Counted from the stretch's first letter, positions 44,418 through 53,534 are shown. The stretch is 64,000 nucleotides of DNA from an uncultured Porphyromonadaceae bacterium (GCA_900548875.1 URMA01000003.1:1-64000), one strand, 5' to 3'. The notes: a model not told the origin generated them from the sequence alone. Numbers and translations: made by a program.

Positions 44418-45959
44418 ATGTATTATTTGGGATATATTATAGTCGCTGTGATAGCTTTGCTGATTGGCGGTGCTGTGGTTTTTCTGATAACAAAGAAAAT
44501 GGCACAGTCGGGCGCTAACCGCATCCTCGAGGAGGCAAAGCTCGAAGCCGACGTTATGAAGAAAAATAAGCTCCTTGAACTCAAGGAAGCGGAGTATAAA
44601 ATGAAGGCGGAGTCTGAGAAGCAGGCCAATGCCCGGATGTCGAAGGTGCAGTCGGCTGAAGCGAAAGCCAAGCAGCGCGAGCTGCAACTGAACCAGATGC
44701 AGTCGGAACTGCAACGCAAGCGGAATGAAAACGATGCGCTGAAAACGACGCTCGACAACCAGATGGCTGCCATCGAAATCCGTCAGAACGAGGTCGACAA
44801 GATGCACAAGAAGGCGCAGGAAATGCTGGAACACATATCCGGACTTTCGGCCGACGAAGCAAAGGAAAAGCTTGTGGAATCGTTGAAGGACGAGGCCAAG
44901 ACGCAGGCTGCTTCCTATATCAACGACATCATGGATGAAGCCAAGCTTACTGCCAACAAGGAAGCAAAGCGAATTGTGGTTCAGTCCATCCAGCGTGTGG
45001 CAACGGAAACGGCCATTGAAAATGCCGTGACTGTCTTCCATATCGACAGCGACGAAATCAAGGGACGCATCATCGGCCGTGAGGGTCGCAACATCCGCGC
45101 TCTCGAAGCTGCAACAGGCATTGAAATCATCGTCGACGATACGCCGGAAGCCATCGTGCTTTCAGGTTTTGACCCGGTTCGCCGTGAAATTGCCCGCCTT
45201 GCCCTTCACCAGTTGGTGGCCGACGGACGTATTCACCCGGCCCGCATTGAGGAAGTGGTGGCAAAGGTGCGCAAGCAGGTGGAAGAAGAAATCATCGAAA
45301 CCGGCAAGCGTACGACCATCGATTTGGGTATCCACGGTTTGCATCCGGAACTTATCCGTCTGGTAGGTAAGATGAAATATCGTTCAAGCTACGGACAGAA
45401 CCTGCTCCAGCACTCGCGTGAAACGGCCAATCTTTGTGCCATCATGGCTTCGGAGCTCGGCTTGAATCCGAAGAAGGCACGCCGTGCGGGACTGTTGCAC
45501 GATATAGGTAAAGTGCCTGACGAAGAGCCGGAATTGCCGCACGCAATCCTCGGTATGAAACTGGCTGAAAAGTATAAGGAAAAACCGGATATCTGCAACG
45601 CCATCGGCGCTCACCACGACGAAGTGGAACAGACAAGCCTTTTGGCTCCGATTGTTCAGGTGTGCGATGCCATTTCAGGTGCCCGTCCGGGTGCCCGCCG
45701 CGAAGTGGTGGAAGCCTACATCAAGCGTCTTAACGATTTGGAACAGCTCGCCATGTCCTATCCGGGCGTTATCAAGACTTACGCCATCCAGGCCGGTCGT
45801 GAACTTCGTGTAATTGTCGGTGCCGACAAGATCAACGATGTGGAAACTGAAAAACTTTCAACAGAAATAGCTCAACGCATCCAAGACGAACTGACTTATC
45901 CGGGTCAGGTGAAGATTACCGTAATCCGCGAAACTCGTTCGGTAAGTTTTGCAAAATAA
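44418..45959 (+). CDS. rny: Ribonuclease Y
   Basis: The 513-residue protein has the standard RNase Y order: an N-terminal TM helix (GYIIVAVIALLIGGAVVFL), a long coiled coil (about 25-200), a KH domain with GRIIGREGRNIRALE, and an HD domain with LLHDIGKVP and the metal-site AIGAHHDE. It is a membrane-anchored endonuclease starting bulk mRNA decay. The leader is short, directly after the ncRNA terminator. It is followed by ricT 13 bases later; RicT in other phyla modulates RNase Y. Confidence 0.97.
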   Translation: MYYLGYIIVAVIALLIGGAVVFLITKKMAQSGANRILEEAKLEADVMKKNKLLELKEAEYKMKAESEKQANARMSKVQSAEAKAKQRELQLNQMQSELQRKRNENDALKTTLDNQMAAIEIRQNEVDKMHKKAQEMLEHISGLSADEAKEKLVESLKDEAKTQAASYINDIMDEAKLTANKEAKRIVVQSIQRVATETAIENAVTVFHIDSDEIKGRIIGREGRNIRALEAATGIEIIVDDTPEAIVLSGFDPVRREIARLALHQLVADGRIHPARIEEVVAKVRKQVEEEIIETGKRTTIDLGIHGLHPELIRLVGKMKYRSSYGQNLLQHSRETANLCAIMASELGLNPKKARRAGLLHDIGKVPDEEPELPHAILGMKLAEKYKEKPDICNAIGAHHDEVEQTSLLAPIVQVCDAISGARPGARREVVEAYIKRLNDLEQLAMSYPGVIKTYAIQAGRELRVIVGADKINDVETEKLSTEIAQRIQDELTYPGQVKITVIRETRSVSFAK

Positions 45960-45972
45960 GGAATAGTTGTCT

Positions 45973-47325
45973 ATGGATAATAAGGACAAGGAGAAGGATG
46001 CAGGCTTGCGGTCCAAGATATCCGAGCCGCGTGGCAAGTTGAATTGCTACGACTGGCTGAGCGATATTCCGGGCGACAAGAACGATTTTGAAATGGTGGA
46101 AGTGCAGTTCAAGAATACCCGTAAGGGCTATTACAAGAACAGCATGAACATACCGTTGAAAATCGGCGATATCGTGGCGGTGGAAGCAAATCCGGGACAC
46201 GACATCGGACGCGTGTCGCTGACGGGCAAGCTGGTGGCTGTCCAGATGAAAAAGGCGAACTTGCGCCCCGACATTGAAATCCGTCGGGTGTTCCGCAAGG
46301 CAAAGCCGGCCGACATGGAGAAATTCGAGGCGGCCAAGGCGAAGGAATATGACACGATGCTGCGTTCGCGCCAGATTGCGAAGCAGCTGAAACTTGATAT
46401 GAAAATCGGTGATGTGGAATATCAGGGCGACGGCAATAAGGCGATTTTCTATTATATCGCCGACGAGCGCGTCGATTTCCGTCAGCTTATCAAAGTGCTG
46501 GCCGAAACATTCCGCGTCAGAATTGAAATGAAACAGATTGGTGCTCGCCAGGAGGCCGGACGTATTGGCGGACTTGGTCCGTGCGGACGACCGCTTTGCT
46601 GCACGAGCTGGATGACCAATTTCGTGTCGGTGGCAACCAGTGCCGCACGCTATCAGGACATTTCCCTGAATCCGCAGAAACTTGCCGGACAGTGTGCGAA
46701 GCTGAAATGCTGTCTGAATTACGAGGTAGATGCCTATGTGGAAAGTGTGAAGCGGCTGCCTTCGCGCGAGGTGGCGCTGGAAACAAAAACGAATACCTAT
46801 TTCCATTTCAAGACCGATATTTTCAAACGGCTCATCACTTATTCGACCGACAAGTCGGTTCCGGCCAATCTGGTGACGATTTCGGCCGAACGTGCCTTTG
46901 AAGTCATTGCGCTGAACAAGCGGGGCGTGAAACCCGACAATTTGAGCGAGTCGACTGATGAGGAAAGAAAGAGCATGAAGGAGTTCTGCGACATTGTCGG
47001 CCAGGACAGCGTGACGCGCTTCGACAAGGTGAAGAAGAAAAAGCGCAACCGCAATGGCGGTGGTGGCAATGCCAACGGAAATGGCGGACGTCAGCGGGCA
47101 AACGGCGGTAACGGCACTCAGAATGCCGGCGGACAGCCGAGTGAAACCCCGGCTCCGCAATCCGACAAGCCGAACGGCAAAGGAAACAATAACCGGCGTC
47201 AGGAGAACGGCGAACAGCGAAACAATCCGCGTCCTCCGCGTCCGAAAGGTAATGGAGAAAATCGGAATGGACAACAACGCAAAAACAACGACCGTCAGCC
47301 GCGTCCTCCGAAAGGGGAAAAATAG
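45973..47325 (+). CDS. ricT: RicT/PSP1-domain protein with long disordered tail
   Basis: I choose the ATG at 45973 (MDNKDKEKDAGLRSK), giving 450 residues; a TTG two codons upstream is less likely. The PSP1 domain (about 35-300) holds the Cys cluster GPCGRPLCCTSW and QCAKLKCCLNYE, as in RicT of the Fe-S-containing RicAFT complex. The last ~100 residues are low-complexity, rich in Asn, Gly, Arg and Pro (GGGGNANGNGGRQRANGGNG), and may bind RNA. RicT next to rny fits a shared RNA-processing role. The gldH start lies inside the 3' end of this gene. Confidence 0.9.
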   Translation: MDNKDKEKDAGLRSKISEPRGKLNCYDWLSDIPGDKNDFEMVEVQFKNTRKGYYKNSMNIPLKIGDIVAVEANPGHDIGRVSLTGKLVAVQMKKANLRPDIEIRRVFRKAKPADMEKFEAAKAKEYDTMLRSRQIAKQLKLDMKIGDVEYQGDGNKAIFYYIADERVDFRQLIKVLAETFRVRIEMKQIGARQEAGRIGGLGPCGRPLCCTSWMTNFVSVATSAARYQDISLNPQKLAGQCAKLKCCLNYEVDAYVESVKRLPSREVALETKTNTYFHFKTDIFKRLITYSTDKSVPANLVTISAERAFEVIALNKRGVKPDNLSESTDEERKSMKEFCDIVGQDSVTRFDKVKKKKRNRNGGGGNANGNGGRQRANGGNGTQNAGGQPSETPAPQSDKPNGKGNNNRRQENGEQRNNPRPPRPKGNGENRNGQQRKNNDRQPRPPKGEK

Positions 47326-47794
47326 CCTTTTCCGGCTGATGCTGGCCGCAGGACTGCTGGTCGTGGCCGCTGCGTGCTCCGACGGTTCGGTGTACAGCAG
47401 TCGTTTTGAAGCGATAGCTCCTTGTGGTTGGGTGAAGGACAGGCCGCTGGTGTTTGACTTGCCCGATTCCTTGCCGGCGTCGTCGTTCGACATCGAACTG
47501 GACGTGCGCCATAACAACAATTATGCCTATCGCAACCTTTGGGTGACGGTCGACTACGTAGCCCACCGGCAGGTTGTCGCTTCGGATACCGTCAACCTTG
47601 AACTTGCCGACAAATATGGCAACTGGTACGGTTCCGGGCTGGGACAACTTTTCCAATATGGTATGACGATCCGCAGGAATGTTCCTGTCGGACAGTATGA
47701 AAAGGTGATTTTGTGGCACACGATGCGGTGTGACACGGTTGAACATATTTCCGATGTGGGTGTTATTCTAACATCGGGAGCCAAGAATAAATAA
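47267..47794 (+). CDS. gldH: Gliding motility lipoprotein GldH
   Basis: The likely start is ATG 47267 (MDNNAKTTTVSRV), which places a basic n-region before the hydrophobic stretch and lipobox VAAAC, giving 175 residues. An ATG at 47339 would leave almost no n-region. The mature domain (NNNYAYRNLWVTVDYV, NVPVGQYEKVILWHTMR) matches GldH of Bacteroidota. GldH was found through gliding motility, but it is also conserved in non-gliding Bacteroidales. It overlaps ricT by 59 bases in another frame. Confidence 0.85.
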   Translation: MDNNAKTTTVSRVLRKGKNSLFRLMLAAGLLVVAAACSDGSVYSSRFEAIAPCGWVKDRPLVFDLPDSLPASSFDIELDVRHNNNYAYRNLWVTVDYVAHRQVVASDTVNLELADKYGNWYGSGLGQLFQYGMTIRRNVPVGQYEKVILWHTMRCDTVEHISDVGVILTSGAKNK

Positions 47795-47807
47795 TGTTTT
47801 TAGAAAA

Positions 47808-48467
47808 ATGACTGACTGGTCGAAAACAGATGCTTTGATTTTCGATATGGACGGTACTCTTTGGGATGCCGTTGATTCATATTGCAAAGTATGGAACGAA
47901 TGTTTCCGGGTGTTTGGCGTAGAGCGTGTCGTGATGCGCGACGAGCTGGTGGCGTGCATGGGATTGCCGCTCGAAGAAATTTATCGTCGCGTTGCAGGCG
48001 ACGCCCCGGTCATACCGACGGAAGTGTTTATTCCCCGACTGGAGCAGCTGGAAAAAGAAATGATGCCGCGTCTTGGCGGCAGGCCTTATCCTCACATGCG
48101 TGAAGGCATGGAGCGACTGTCGGAATATTATTCGATTTTTTTGCTCAGCAATTGCGGGGTGAGCGGACTGACTGACATGATGAGGCATACGGGCATTACG
48201 CCTTATGTGACGGAAGCGGTCACTTTTGGCGCAACCCAGCGGCCGAAAAGTGAGAACATGCGGATGCTGTGTGAAAAATATGGCTTGAAGCAGGCCGTAT
48301 ATGTGGGCGACACCGAAGGTGATTGCCGGCAGACGCGTCTTGCCGGGTTGCCGTTTGTCTTTGCCGCTTACGGTTTCGGCACGTGTTCTCAACCTGATCT
48401 TGCGTTTGATTCCTTTATCGATATGTCTGATTTTTTTATTAAATTGAAGAAAGACAATGAACAATAA
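47808..48467 (+). CDS. HAD-family hydrolase (phosphoglycolate-phosphatase-like)
   Basis: The protein is 219 residues. The HAD motif I is FDMDGTLWD (about 12-20, nucleophile and acid Asp), motif II LLSNCG, motif III Lys in ATQRPKSENM, and motif IV GDTEGDCRQT. A helical cap lies between motifs I and II, giving the subclass I form shared by phosphoglycolate phosphatase and beta-phosphoglucomutase-like enzymes. Substrate unknown. It sits 13 bases after gldH and overlaps the next gene by 11 bases. Confidence 0.9.
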   Translation: MTDWSKTDALIFDMDGTLWDAVDSYCKVWNECFRVFGVERVVMRDELVACMGLPLEEIYRRVAGDAPVIPTEVFIPRLEQLEKEMMPRLGGRPYPHMREGMERLSEYYSIFLLSNCGVSGLTDMMRHTGITPYVTEAVTFGATQRPKSENMRMLCEKYGLKQAVYVGDTEGDCRQTRLAGLPFVFAAYGFGTCSQPDLAFDSFIDMSDFFIKLKKDNEQ

Positions 48468-49632
48468 GTTTTTGTCGGCAGAAGAAGCCGGACTGCGTGT
48501 TTCACGCTTGCAGAAATTGATGGCAGAAAATGGCTTTGACGCCATGGTGGTAAGTACGAATGCCAATGTCTATTATTTGACAGGCTGTGTGTTCAGCGGT
48601 TATGTCTATATATCGGCAGAGGGCAGTGAGGTGTATTTTGTGCGCCGTCCTGTCGGCTTGGAGGACAGCCGTGTGGTATATGTCAAAAAACCGGAACAAA
48701 TCGTCGAAAAACTGCAAAAGATGGAGCGTCCGGTTCCGGCAAAGGTGGCTTTCGAACTCGACCGTCTGCCGTACAATGAAGTGCTTCGGCTCGTGAAGGC
48801 GTTCGATTGCGGCGATGCGCTCAACTGTTCGCCTCTGTTGAATGAAGCCCGTGCCGTCAAGACCGACTATGAAGTGGAGAAAATCCGTGAATCGGGCGTG
48901 CGTCATGCGCATGTCTACAACAGCATAAGCGGTGTGTTCCGTTCGGGCATGACCGACTACGAACTGCAGATTGAAATGGAACGCCTGCTCCGTCTGGACG
49001 GCTGTCTGGGACTGTTCCGCATCGGAGGTGAGTCGATGGAGCTGTTTATGGGTAATGTGATAACCGGCGAGAATGCCGATATTCCGTGTCCGTACGACTT
49101 CGCGATGGGCGGTGAAGGCATGGATCCTTCGCTTCCTGTGGGCTGTAACGGTTCCGTGATTCGTCCGGGCAGTACGCTGATGGTTGATATGAACGGTAAC
49201 TTCACCGGATATATGACCGACATGACACGTTCTTTCTATGTCGGAACGCTCAACAAACTGGCTGACAAGGCTCACAGCCTGTCCATTGCTATCCACAACC
49301 GACTGAAGACAACGATGAAGCCGGGAACTGCCGCCAAGGATGCCTACAATGAAGCCATGGCGATGGTGGAGGAAGCCGGTTTGGCAGAATATTTCATGGG
49401 CCACCGCCAGCAGGCCGGATTTATCGGCCACGGAGTGGGCATTGAAGTGAACGAATGGCCGGTAATTGCTCCGCGCAGCCGTCACATCATAGAGAAAGGC
49501 AATGTCATTGCCATTGAACCGAAATTTGTCATTCCGGAAGTGGGCGCTGTCGGTATTGAAAATACGTATGTCGTAACGGAAGAAGGGTTGGAATGCATGA
49601 CCAACTTCCCTGAAGAAATAACTCAATTGTAG
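48457..49632 (+). CDS. M24-family aminopeptidase P-like peptidase
   Basis: The protein is 391 residues. A creatinase-like N-terminal domain (about 1-130) is followed by the M24 pita-bread domain. Metal ligands are visible as MVDMNGNFTGYMTDMTRSF (two Asp), FIGHGVGIEVNEWP (His), AIEPKF (Glu) and VGIENTYV (Glu). Enzymes of this type remove N-terminal residues before proline (Xaa-Pro aminopeptidase or dipeptidase). There is no signal peptide, so it is cytoplasmic. Confidence 0.92.
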   Translation: MNNKFLSAEEAGLRVSRLQKLMAENGFDAMVVSTNANVYYLTGCVFSGYVYISAEGSEVYFVRRPVGLEDSRVVYVKKPEQIVEKLQKMERPVPAKVAFELDRLPYNEVLRLVKAFDCGDALNCSPLLNEARAVKTDYEVEKIRESGVRHAHVYNSISGVFRSGMTDYELQIEMERLLRLDGCLGLFRIGGESMELFMGNVITGENADIPCPYDFAMGGEGMDPSLPVGCNGSVIRPGSTLMVDMNGNFTGYMTDMTRSFYVGTLNKLADKAHSLSIAIHNRLKTTMKPGTAAKDAYNEAMAMVEEAGLAEYFMGHRQQAGFIGHGVGIEVNEWPVIAPRSRHIIEKGNVIAIEPKFVIPEVGAVGIENTYVVTEEGLECMTNFPEEITQL

Positions 49633-49635
49633 CGG

Positions 49636-51060
49636 ATGAACTTAAAGGAACATCTGAGTAATCCTGTTTTCCGGCTGGTTGGAAGTGTGGCCGACGAGGT
49701 GGGGCAGCCTTGTCTGGTAGTCGGCGGATATGTGCGCGACATTTTTTTGGAGCGGCATTCCACCGACATCGACTTCGTGACCGTTGGGAGTGGTATCCGC
49801 ATTGCAGAAAATCTTGCCGCGAAACTCGGGCCGAAAACGTCGTTGGCGGTGTACCGCAACTTCGGCACGGCGCAGGTGAAATATAAGGGGCTGGAACTGG
49901 AATTTGTCGGGGCGCGGAAGGAATCGTACAGCCACGACAGCCGCAAGCCGATTGTGGAGAACGGTACGCTTGAGGACGACCAGAAGCGCCGCGACTTCAC
50001 CATCAATGCCATGGCCGTGAGCGTCAATGATGCGAATTTCGGAGAACTTGTCGACCCCTTCGGCGGACTCGACGACTTGCATCGACGCATTATCCGTACG
50101 CCGCTCGATCCTGACATTACGTTTTCCGACGATCCTTTGCGCATGATGCGTGCCATCCGCTTCGCCACCCAGCTCGATTTTGACATCTATCCCGAAACCT
50201 TTTCCGCCATTGCCCGCAACTGCGAGCGTATCTCCATCATTTCGCGGGAACGGATTTTTGACGAACTTGGAAAAATAATCCGTTCCAGAAAGCCGTCGCG
50301 CGGCTTCATTCTGTTGGAGCAGAGCGGCCTGCTGCGGCTGATTTTCCCAGAAATGCAGGCGTTGAAAGGTACGGAGGTGATCGACGGCAGGGGACACAAG
50401 GACAATTTCTACCATACGCTGCAGGTGCTCGACAATGTGGCTGAAAAGACTGACAATGAGTGGCTGCGCTGGGCAGCGGTGTTCCACGACATCGCCAAGC
50501 CTGTGACAAAACGCTACGACCCGACACTCGGCTGGACTTTCCACAACCATAACTTTATCGGAAGGAAAATGATTCCGGGTATTTTCAAGCGGTTGAAGTT
50601 TCCGATGAACGACAAGATGCGCTACGTGCAGAAGATGGTGGAACTCCATATGCGTCCGATTGCCCTTGTGGAGGACGAGGTGACGGATTCCGCCGTGCGC
50701 CGTCTGCTGTTTGATGCGGGCGACGACATCGAGGACCTCATGTTGCTCTGTGAGGCCGACATTACGTCGAAAAACCAGGAAAAAGTCCGCCGTTTTCTCG
50801 ACAATTTCGTGCTCGTGCGCAACAAGCTCATTGAAATAGAGGAAAAAGACCGCATCCGCAACTTCCAGCCGCCTGTCAGCGGTCAGGAAATCATGGAAAC
50901 CTTCGGCATAGAGCCTTCGCGTGTCGTGGGCGAAATCAAGGAAGTGCTGAAGAACGCCATACTCGACGGGCAGATACCCAATCAGCGTGAAGCCGCCTGG
51001 GATTTGATGCTTCGTGTGGCAGCCGAAAAGGGGCTTCAGCCGGTAAAGCCTGCCAACTGA
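49636..51060 (+). CDS. CCA-adding-type tRNA nucleotidyltransferase with HD domain
   Basis: The protein is 474 residues. The class II nucleotidyltransferase motif GGYVRDIFL with STDIDFV (DxD), the RRDF-type motif KRRDFTINAMAV and the RNA/head-neck motif DPLRMMRAIRFA are all present. An HD domain follows (FHDIAKPVTKRY). This architecture is typical of bacterial CCA-adding or poly(A)-type enzymes, so maturation of tRNA 3' ends is most likely. It starts three bases after the M24 gene and is followed by a terminator, closing the rny-to-cca block. Confidence 0.93.
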   Translation: MNLKEHLSNPVFRLVGSVADEVGQPCLVVGGYVRDIFLERHSTDIDFVTVGSGIRIAENLAAKLGPKTSLAVYRNFGTAQVKYKGLELEFVGARKESYSHDSRKPIVENGTLEDDQKRRDFTINAMAVSVNDANFGELVDPFGGLDDLHRRIIRTPLDPDITFSDDPLRMMRAIRFATQLDFDIYPETFSAIARNCERISIISRERIFDELGKIIRSRKPSRGFILLEQSGLLRLIFPEMQALKGTEVIDGRGHKDNFYHTLQVLDNVAEKTDNEWLRWAAVFHDIAKPVTKRYDPTLGWTFHNHNFIGRKMIPGIFKRLKFPMNDKMRYVQKMVELHMRPIALVEDEVTDSAVRRLLFDAGDDIEDLMLLCEADITSKNQEKVRRFLDNFVLVRNKLIEIEEKDRIRNFQPPVSGQEIMETFGIEPSRVVGEIKEVLKNAILDGQIPNQREAAWDLMLRVAAEKGLQPVKPAN

Positions 51061-51107
51061 CGGAAAAGTCGTCCTGCCGGTCCCGTTTTGACGGACGTGT
51101 TTTTCCG
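51061..51107 (+). terminator. Terminator after the CCA-type gene
   Basis: CGGAAAA (51061-51067) pairs with TTTTCCG (51101-51107), with CGTCC and GGACG forming an inner stem. A second small hairpin (ACTCGC with GCGAGT, 51115-51133) and T-rich sequence follow. Confidence 0.65.
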
Positions 51108-51304
51108 ACTCTTTACTCGCTGGCGGCGCGAGTAGTAAATGCTTATTTTTTAAATTTTTATAGAAAAATATAGGCAAAGTCTACGCAGTTTGAAAAAAAA
51201 GTGCGATATTTGCATTCGCAAATTGAATAAGGGTTTGTGACAAGCCTCGGATTCAAGTGTTTTATACGGAATATTATTTAAAATAACAATAAAAACATAG
51301 TACA
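51108..51304. other. Upstream region of the HU gene
   Basis: About 200 AT-rich bases contain an ATTTGCATTCGCAAAT inverted repeat (51208-51223) and a near-match to the -7 box (GATATTTG, 51205-51212). The inverted repeat might be an operator or simply the transcript start region. Confidence 0.4.
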
Positions 51305-51577
51305 ATGACTAAAGCAGACATCGTAAATGAAATTTCTAAAACAACAGGTTTGGACAAAGCTTCTGTTTTGGAAACTCTCGAAAAGTTTATGGAAGTTGTG
51401 AAGGATTCTCTTGCAAACGGCGAGAATGTTTACCTTCGTGGTTTCGGTAGCTTTATCGTTAAAACTCGTTCTGAAAAGACCGCAAGAAATATTTCCAAGA
51501 ACACTACTATCATTATTCCGGAACACAAGATCCCGGCATTCAAACCGGCTAAAGTGTTTATGGAAGACGTAAAGTAG
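51305..51577 (+). CDS. hup: HU-family DNA-binding protein
   Basis: The 90-residue length is standard for HU. It has the N-terminal helical dimer part (TKADIVNEISKTTGLDKASV), the conserved GFGSFIVKTRSEKTARN segment leading into the DNA-binding arms, and IPEHKIPAFKPAK. It bends and compacts DNA as a dimer. The 29-codon basic protein gene follows 49 bases later and rng after that; this order is familiar in Bacteroidales. Confidence 0.96.
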   Translation: MTKADIVNEISKTTGLDKASVLETLEKFMEVVKDSLANGENVYLRGFGSFIVKTRSEKTARNISKNTTIIIPEHKIPAFKPAKVFMEDVK

Positions 51578-51626
51578 GCTGAGAGACAAACAACACTTTT
51601 TAGTAACAATATAAAATTTTACAACA

Positions 51627-51716
51627 ATGCCAAGCGGAAAGAAAAGAAAAGGCCACAAGATGGCTACTCACAAACGCAAAAAAAGATTGAGAAAAAATCG
51701 TCATAAGAAGAAATAA
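51627..51716 (+). CDS. 29-residue AURKAIP1/COX24-type basic protein (probable ribosome-associated)
   Basis: ATG 51627 to TAA 51714-51716 encodes MPSGKKRKGHKMATHKRK followed by KRLRKNRHKKK. More than half the residues are Lys, Arg or His. I recognise it as the very short protein often annotated AURKAIP1/COX24-domain in Bacteroidota, related to a mitochondrial small-subunit protein, so a ribosomal location is likely (family knowledge plus inference). It is too short for many gene finders. It lies between HU and rng on the same strand. Confidence 0.8.
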   Translation: MPSGKKRKGHKMATHKRKKRLRKNRHKKK

Positions 51717-51750
51717 TTGATCTTCTTATAAGATTTCCAGTTAAGTGATA

Positions 51751-51798
51751 CACAAGAACAGACAGAGGTTGATACTTAACCTGATGTTTGTTCTTGTG
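51751..51798 (+). promoter_or_regulatory. Large hairpin in the leader of the RNase E/G gene
   Basis: CACAAGAACA (51751-51760) pairs with TGTTCTTGTG (51789-51798), and AGGTT (51766-51770) pairs with AACCT (51778-51782) inside. No U tract follows, so it is not a typical terminator. It lies about 107 bases before the rng start. Confidence 0.6.
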
Positions 51799-51905
51799 CC
51801 TTATTTGAGCATATCAGTTGGCGGCATTTGCCGGCCAAGTATGATTCTTGAGGTTTCTTAAAACTGATACCCGATAATTATGACCCCTGAATTAAAGAAA
51901 ACAGC

Positions 51906-53534
51906 ATGAGAAGTGAACTGGTAGTTGATGTCCAGCCGAATGAAATTTCCATTGCTTTGTTGGAGGACGGACGTTTGATGTCGCTTCAGAAGGAGGCACG
52001 GAATATAAAATATGCGGTTGGCGATGTTTACCTCGGTCGGGTCAAGAAACTGATGCCCGGGCTCAATGCGGCCTTTGTCGACATCGGTTCCGATAAGGAT
52101 GCTTTCCTTCATTACCTCGACCTCGGTTCGCAGTTTTCGAGCTTCAACGCTTTTGTGCAGGGTGCGATTGCGGAAAATCAGAAAGTGCCGCAAATTTCCA
52201 AATTCAAATGTTTGCCCGACATTGACAAGCACGGAACTATTTCCGATACGCTGACCGTCGGCCAGCATATTGTGGTACAAGTCTCGAAAGAGCCTATCTC
52301 GACAAAAGGTCCCCGGCTGACGACCGAAATAACTTTTACAGGACGTTTTATCGTTCTGATTCCTTTTTCCAACAAAATCTCCATCTCGCAGAAAATCAAG
52401 TCGACTGAGGAGAAAATGAGATTGCGTCAGCTCATTGAAAGCATCAAGCCGAAAAATTTCGGTGTGATTGTGCGCACATCTGCCGAAAACAAACGGGTGG
52501 CAGAGCTCAACAATGAGATGAACACACTGGTGAAATGCTGGGAAGAAACTATCGAGAAATTGCAAAAAAGCACTCCTCCGGCTTTGCTTCATGAGGAAGA
52601 CAGCCGTGCAGTGAGCATTATTCGCGACATATTCAGTCCGTCGTTTGAAAATGTGTTTGTCAATGATGCGGAAACCTATACGCAGATTTTCAACTATGTC
52701 AGTCTGATTGCTCCCGAACGTAAGGACACAGTCAAACTCTATGCGAAGGACGAACCGATATTTGATGTCTACAACATCACGAAGCAGATCAAGTCGTCGT
52801 TCGGCAAAACGGTATCCTTCAAATCGGGCGCGTATATCATCATTGAACACACGGAAGCGCTTCATGTCATTGACGTCAATTCCGGCAACCGCAACAAGAA
52901 TGCCGACAATCAGGAAGAGAATGCTCTGGACGTGAACATCCGCGCCGCCGACGAAATTGCACGACAGCTGCGGCTGCGGGACATGGGAGGTATCATTGTC
53001 ATCGACTTCATCGACATGAACTCTTCGGAACACCGACAGAAACTGTTCGACCACATGCGTGAAGTGATGGCCAACGACCGGGCAAGGCACAATATTCTGC
53101 CGCTCAGCAAATTCGGACTGATGCAGATTACGCGTCAGCGAGTGAGGGCAGTGCTCGACATTGAAACGATGGAAACTTGTCCTTCGTGTTTCGGCACTGG
53201 GAAGGTGCAGCCTTCGCTGCTGTTCACCGACCGTTTGAGGGAAAAAATCGACTATGTGGTAAACGACCTCAAAATACCGGAATTTACCATGTATGTGCAT
53301 CCCTATGTCGACGCCTATATCAAGAAAGGACTGCTCACTTCCATTTACAAGAAATGGAGAGGCGAATTTGGAAGAAAATTTAAAATCGTACCTAATCAGG
53401 CGCTTGCTTATCTGGAATACCGGATTTACGACAAGAACCGGAAGGAAATCGACGTAAAGGAAAGCAAAGACTTGAACGTCAGCTCCGACGAAAAGAAAGC
53501 AAGCAAGTCAAACAGAAGCAGTAAGGAAGACTGA
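51906..53534 (+). CDS. rng: Ribonuclease E/G family protein
   Basis: The 542-residue protein is closer in length to RNase G. The S1-like domain lies near 35-130 (VYLGRVKKLMPGLNAAFVDIG). The catalytic DNase-I-like region has IDVNSGN and GGIIVIDFIDM (metal-binding Asp residues). The zinc-link motif TCPSCFGTG lies near 420-430. The C-terminus is Lys/Ser-rich. It cleaves single-stranded RNA for rRNA and mRNA processing. Bacteroidales thus carry both RNase Y and RNase E/G types, both in this window. Confidence 0.95.
   Translation: MRSELVVDVQPNEISIALLEDGRLMSLQKEARNIKYAVGDVYLGRVKKLMPGLNAAFVDIGSDKDAFLHYLDLGSQFSSFNAFVQGAIAENQKVPQISKFKCLPDIDKHGTISDTLTVGQHIVVQVSKEPISTKGPRLTTEITFTGRFIVLIPFSNKISISQKIKSTEEKMRLRQLIESIKPKNFGVIVRTSAENKRVAELNNEMNTLVKCWEETIEKLQKSTPPALLHEEDSRAVSIIRDIFSPSFENVFVNDAETYTQIFNYVSLIAPERKDTVKLYAKDEPIFDVYNITKQIKSSFGKTVSFKSGAYIIIEHTEALHVIDVNSGNRNKNADNQEENALDVNIRAADEIARQLRLRDMGGIIVIDFIDMNSSEHRQKLFDHMREVMANDRARHNILPLSKFGLMQITRQRVRAVLDIETMETCPSCFGTGKVQPSLLFTDRLREKIDYVVNDLKIPEFTMYVHPYVDAYIKKGLLTSIYKKWRGEFGRKFKIVPNQALAYLEYRIYDKNRKEIDVKESKDLNVSSDEKKASKSNRSSKED

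Noticed and set aside
45916..47520. 534-codon minus-strand frame antisense to ricT and gldH
   Set aside because: Composition follows the codon bias of the opposite strand; ricT Cys motifs and the gldH lipobox establish the plus strand.
49642..51177. 511-codon minus-strand frame antisense to the CCA-type gene
   Set aside because: Mirror of a long coding region; no recognisable domain.
51858..53300. 480-codon minus-strand frame antisense to rng
   Set aside because: Shadow; rng motifs on the plus strand are unambiguous.
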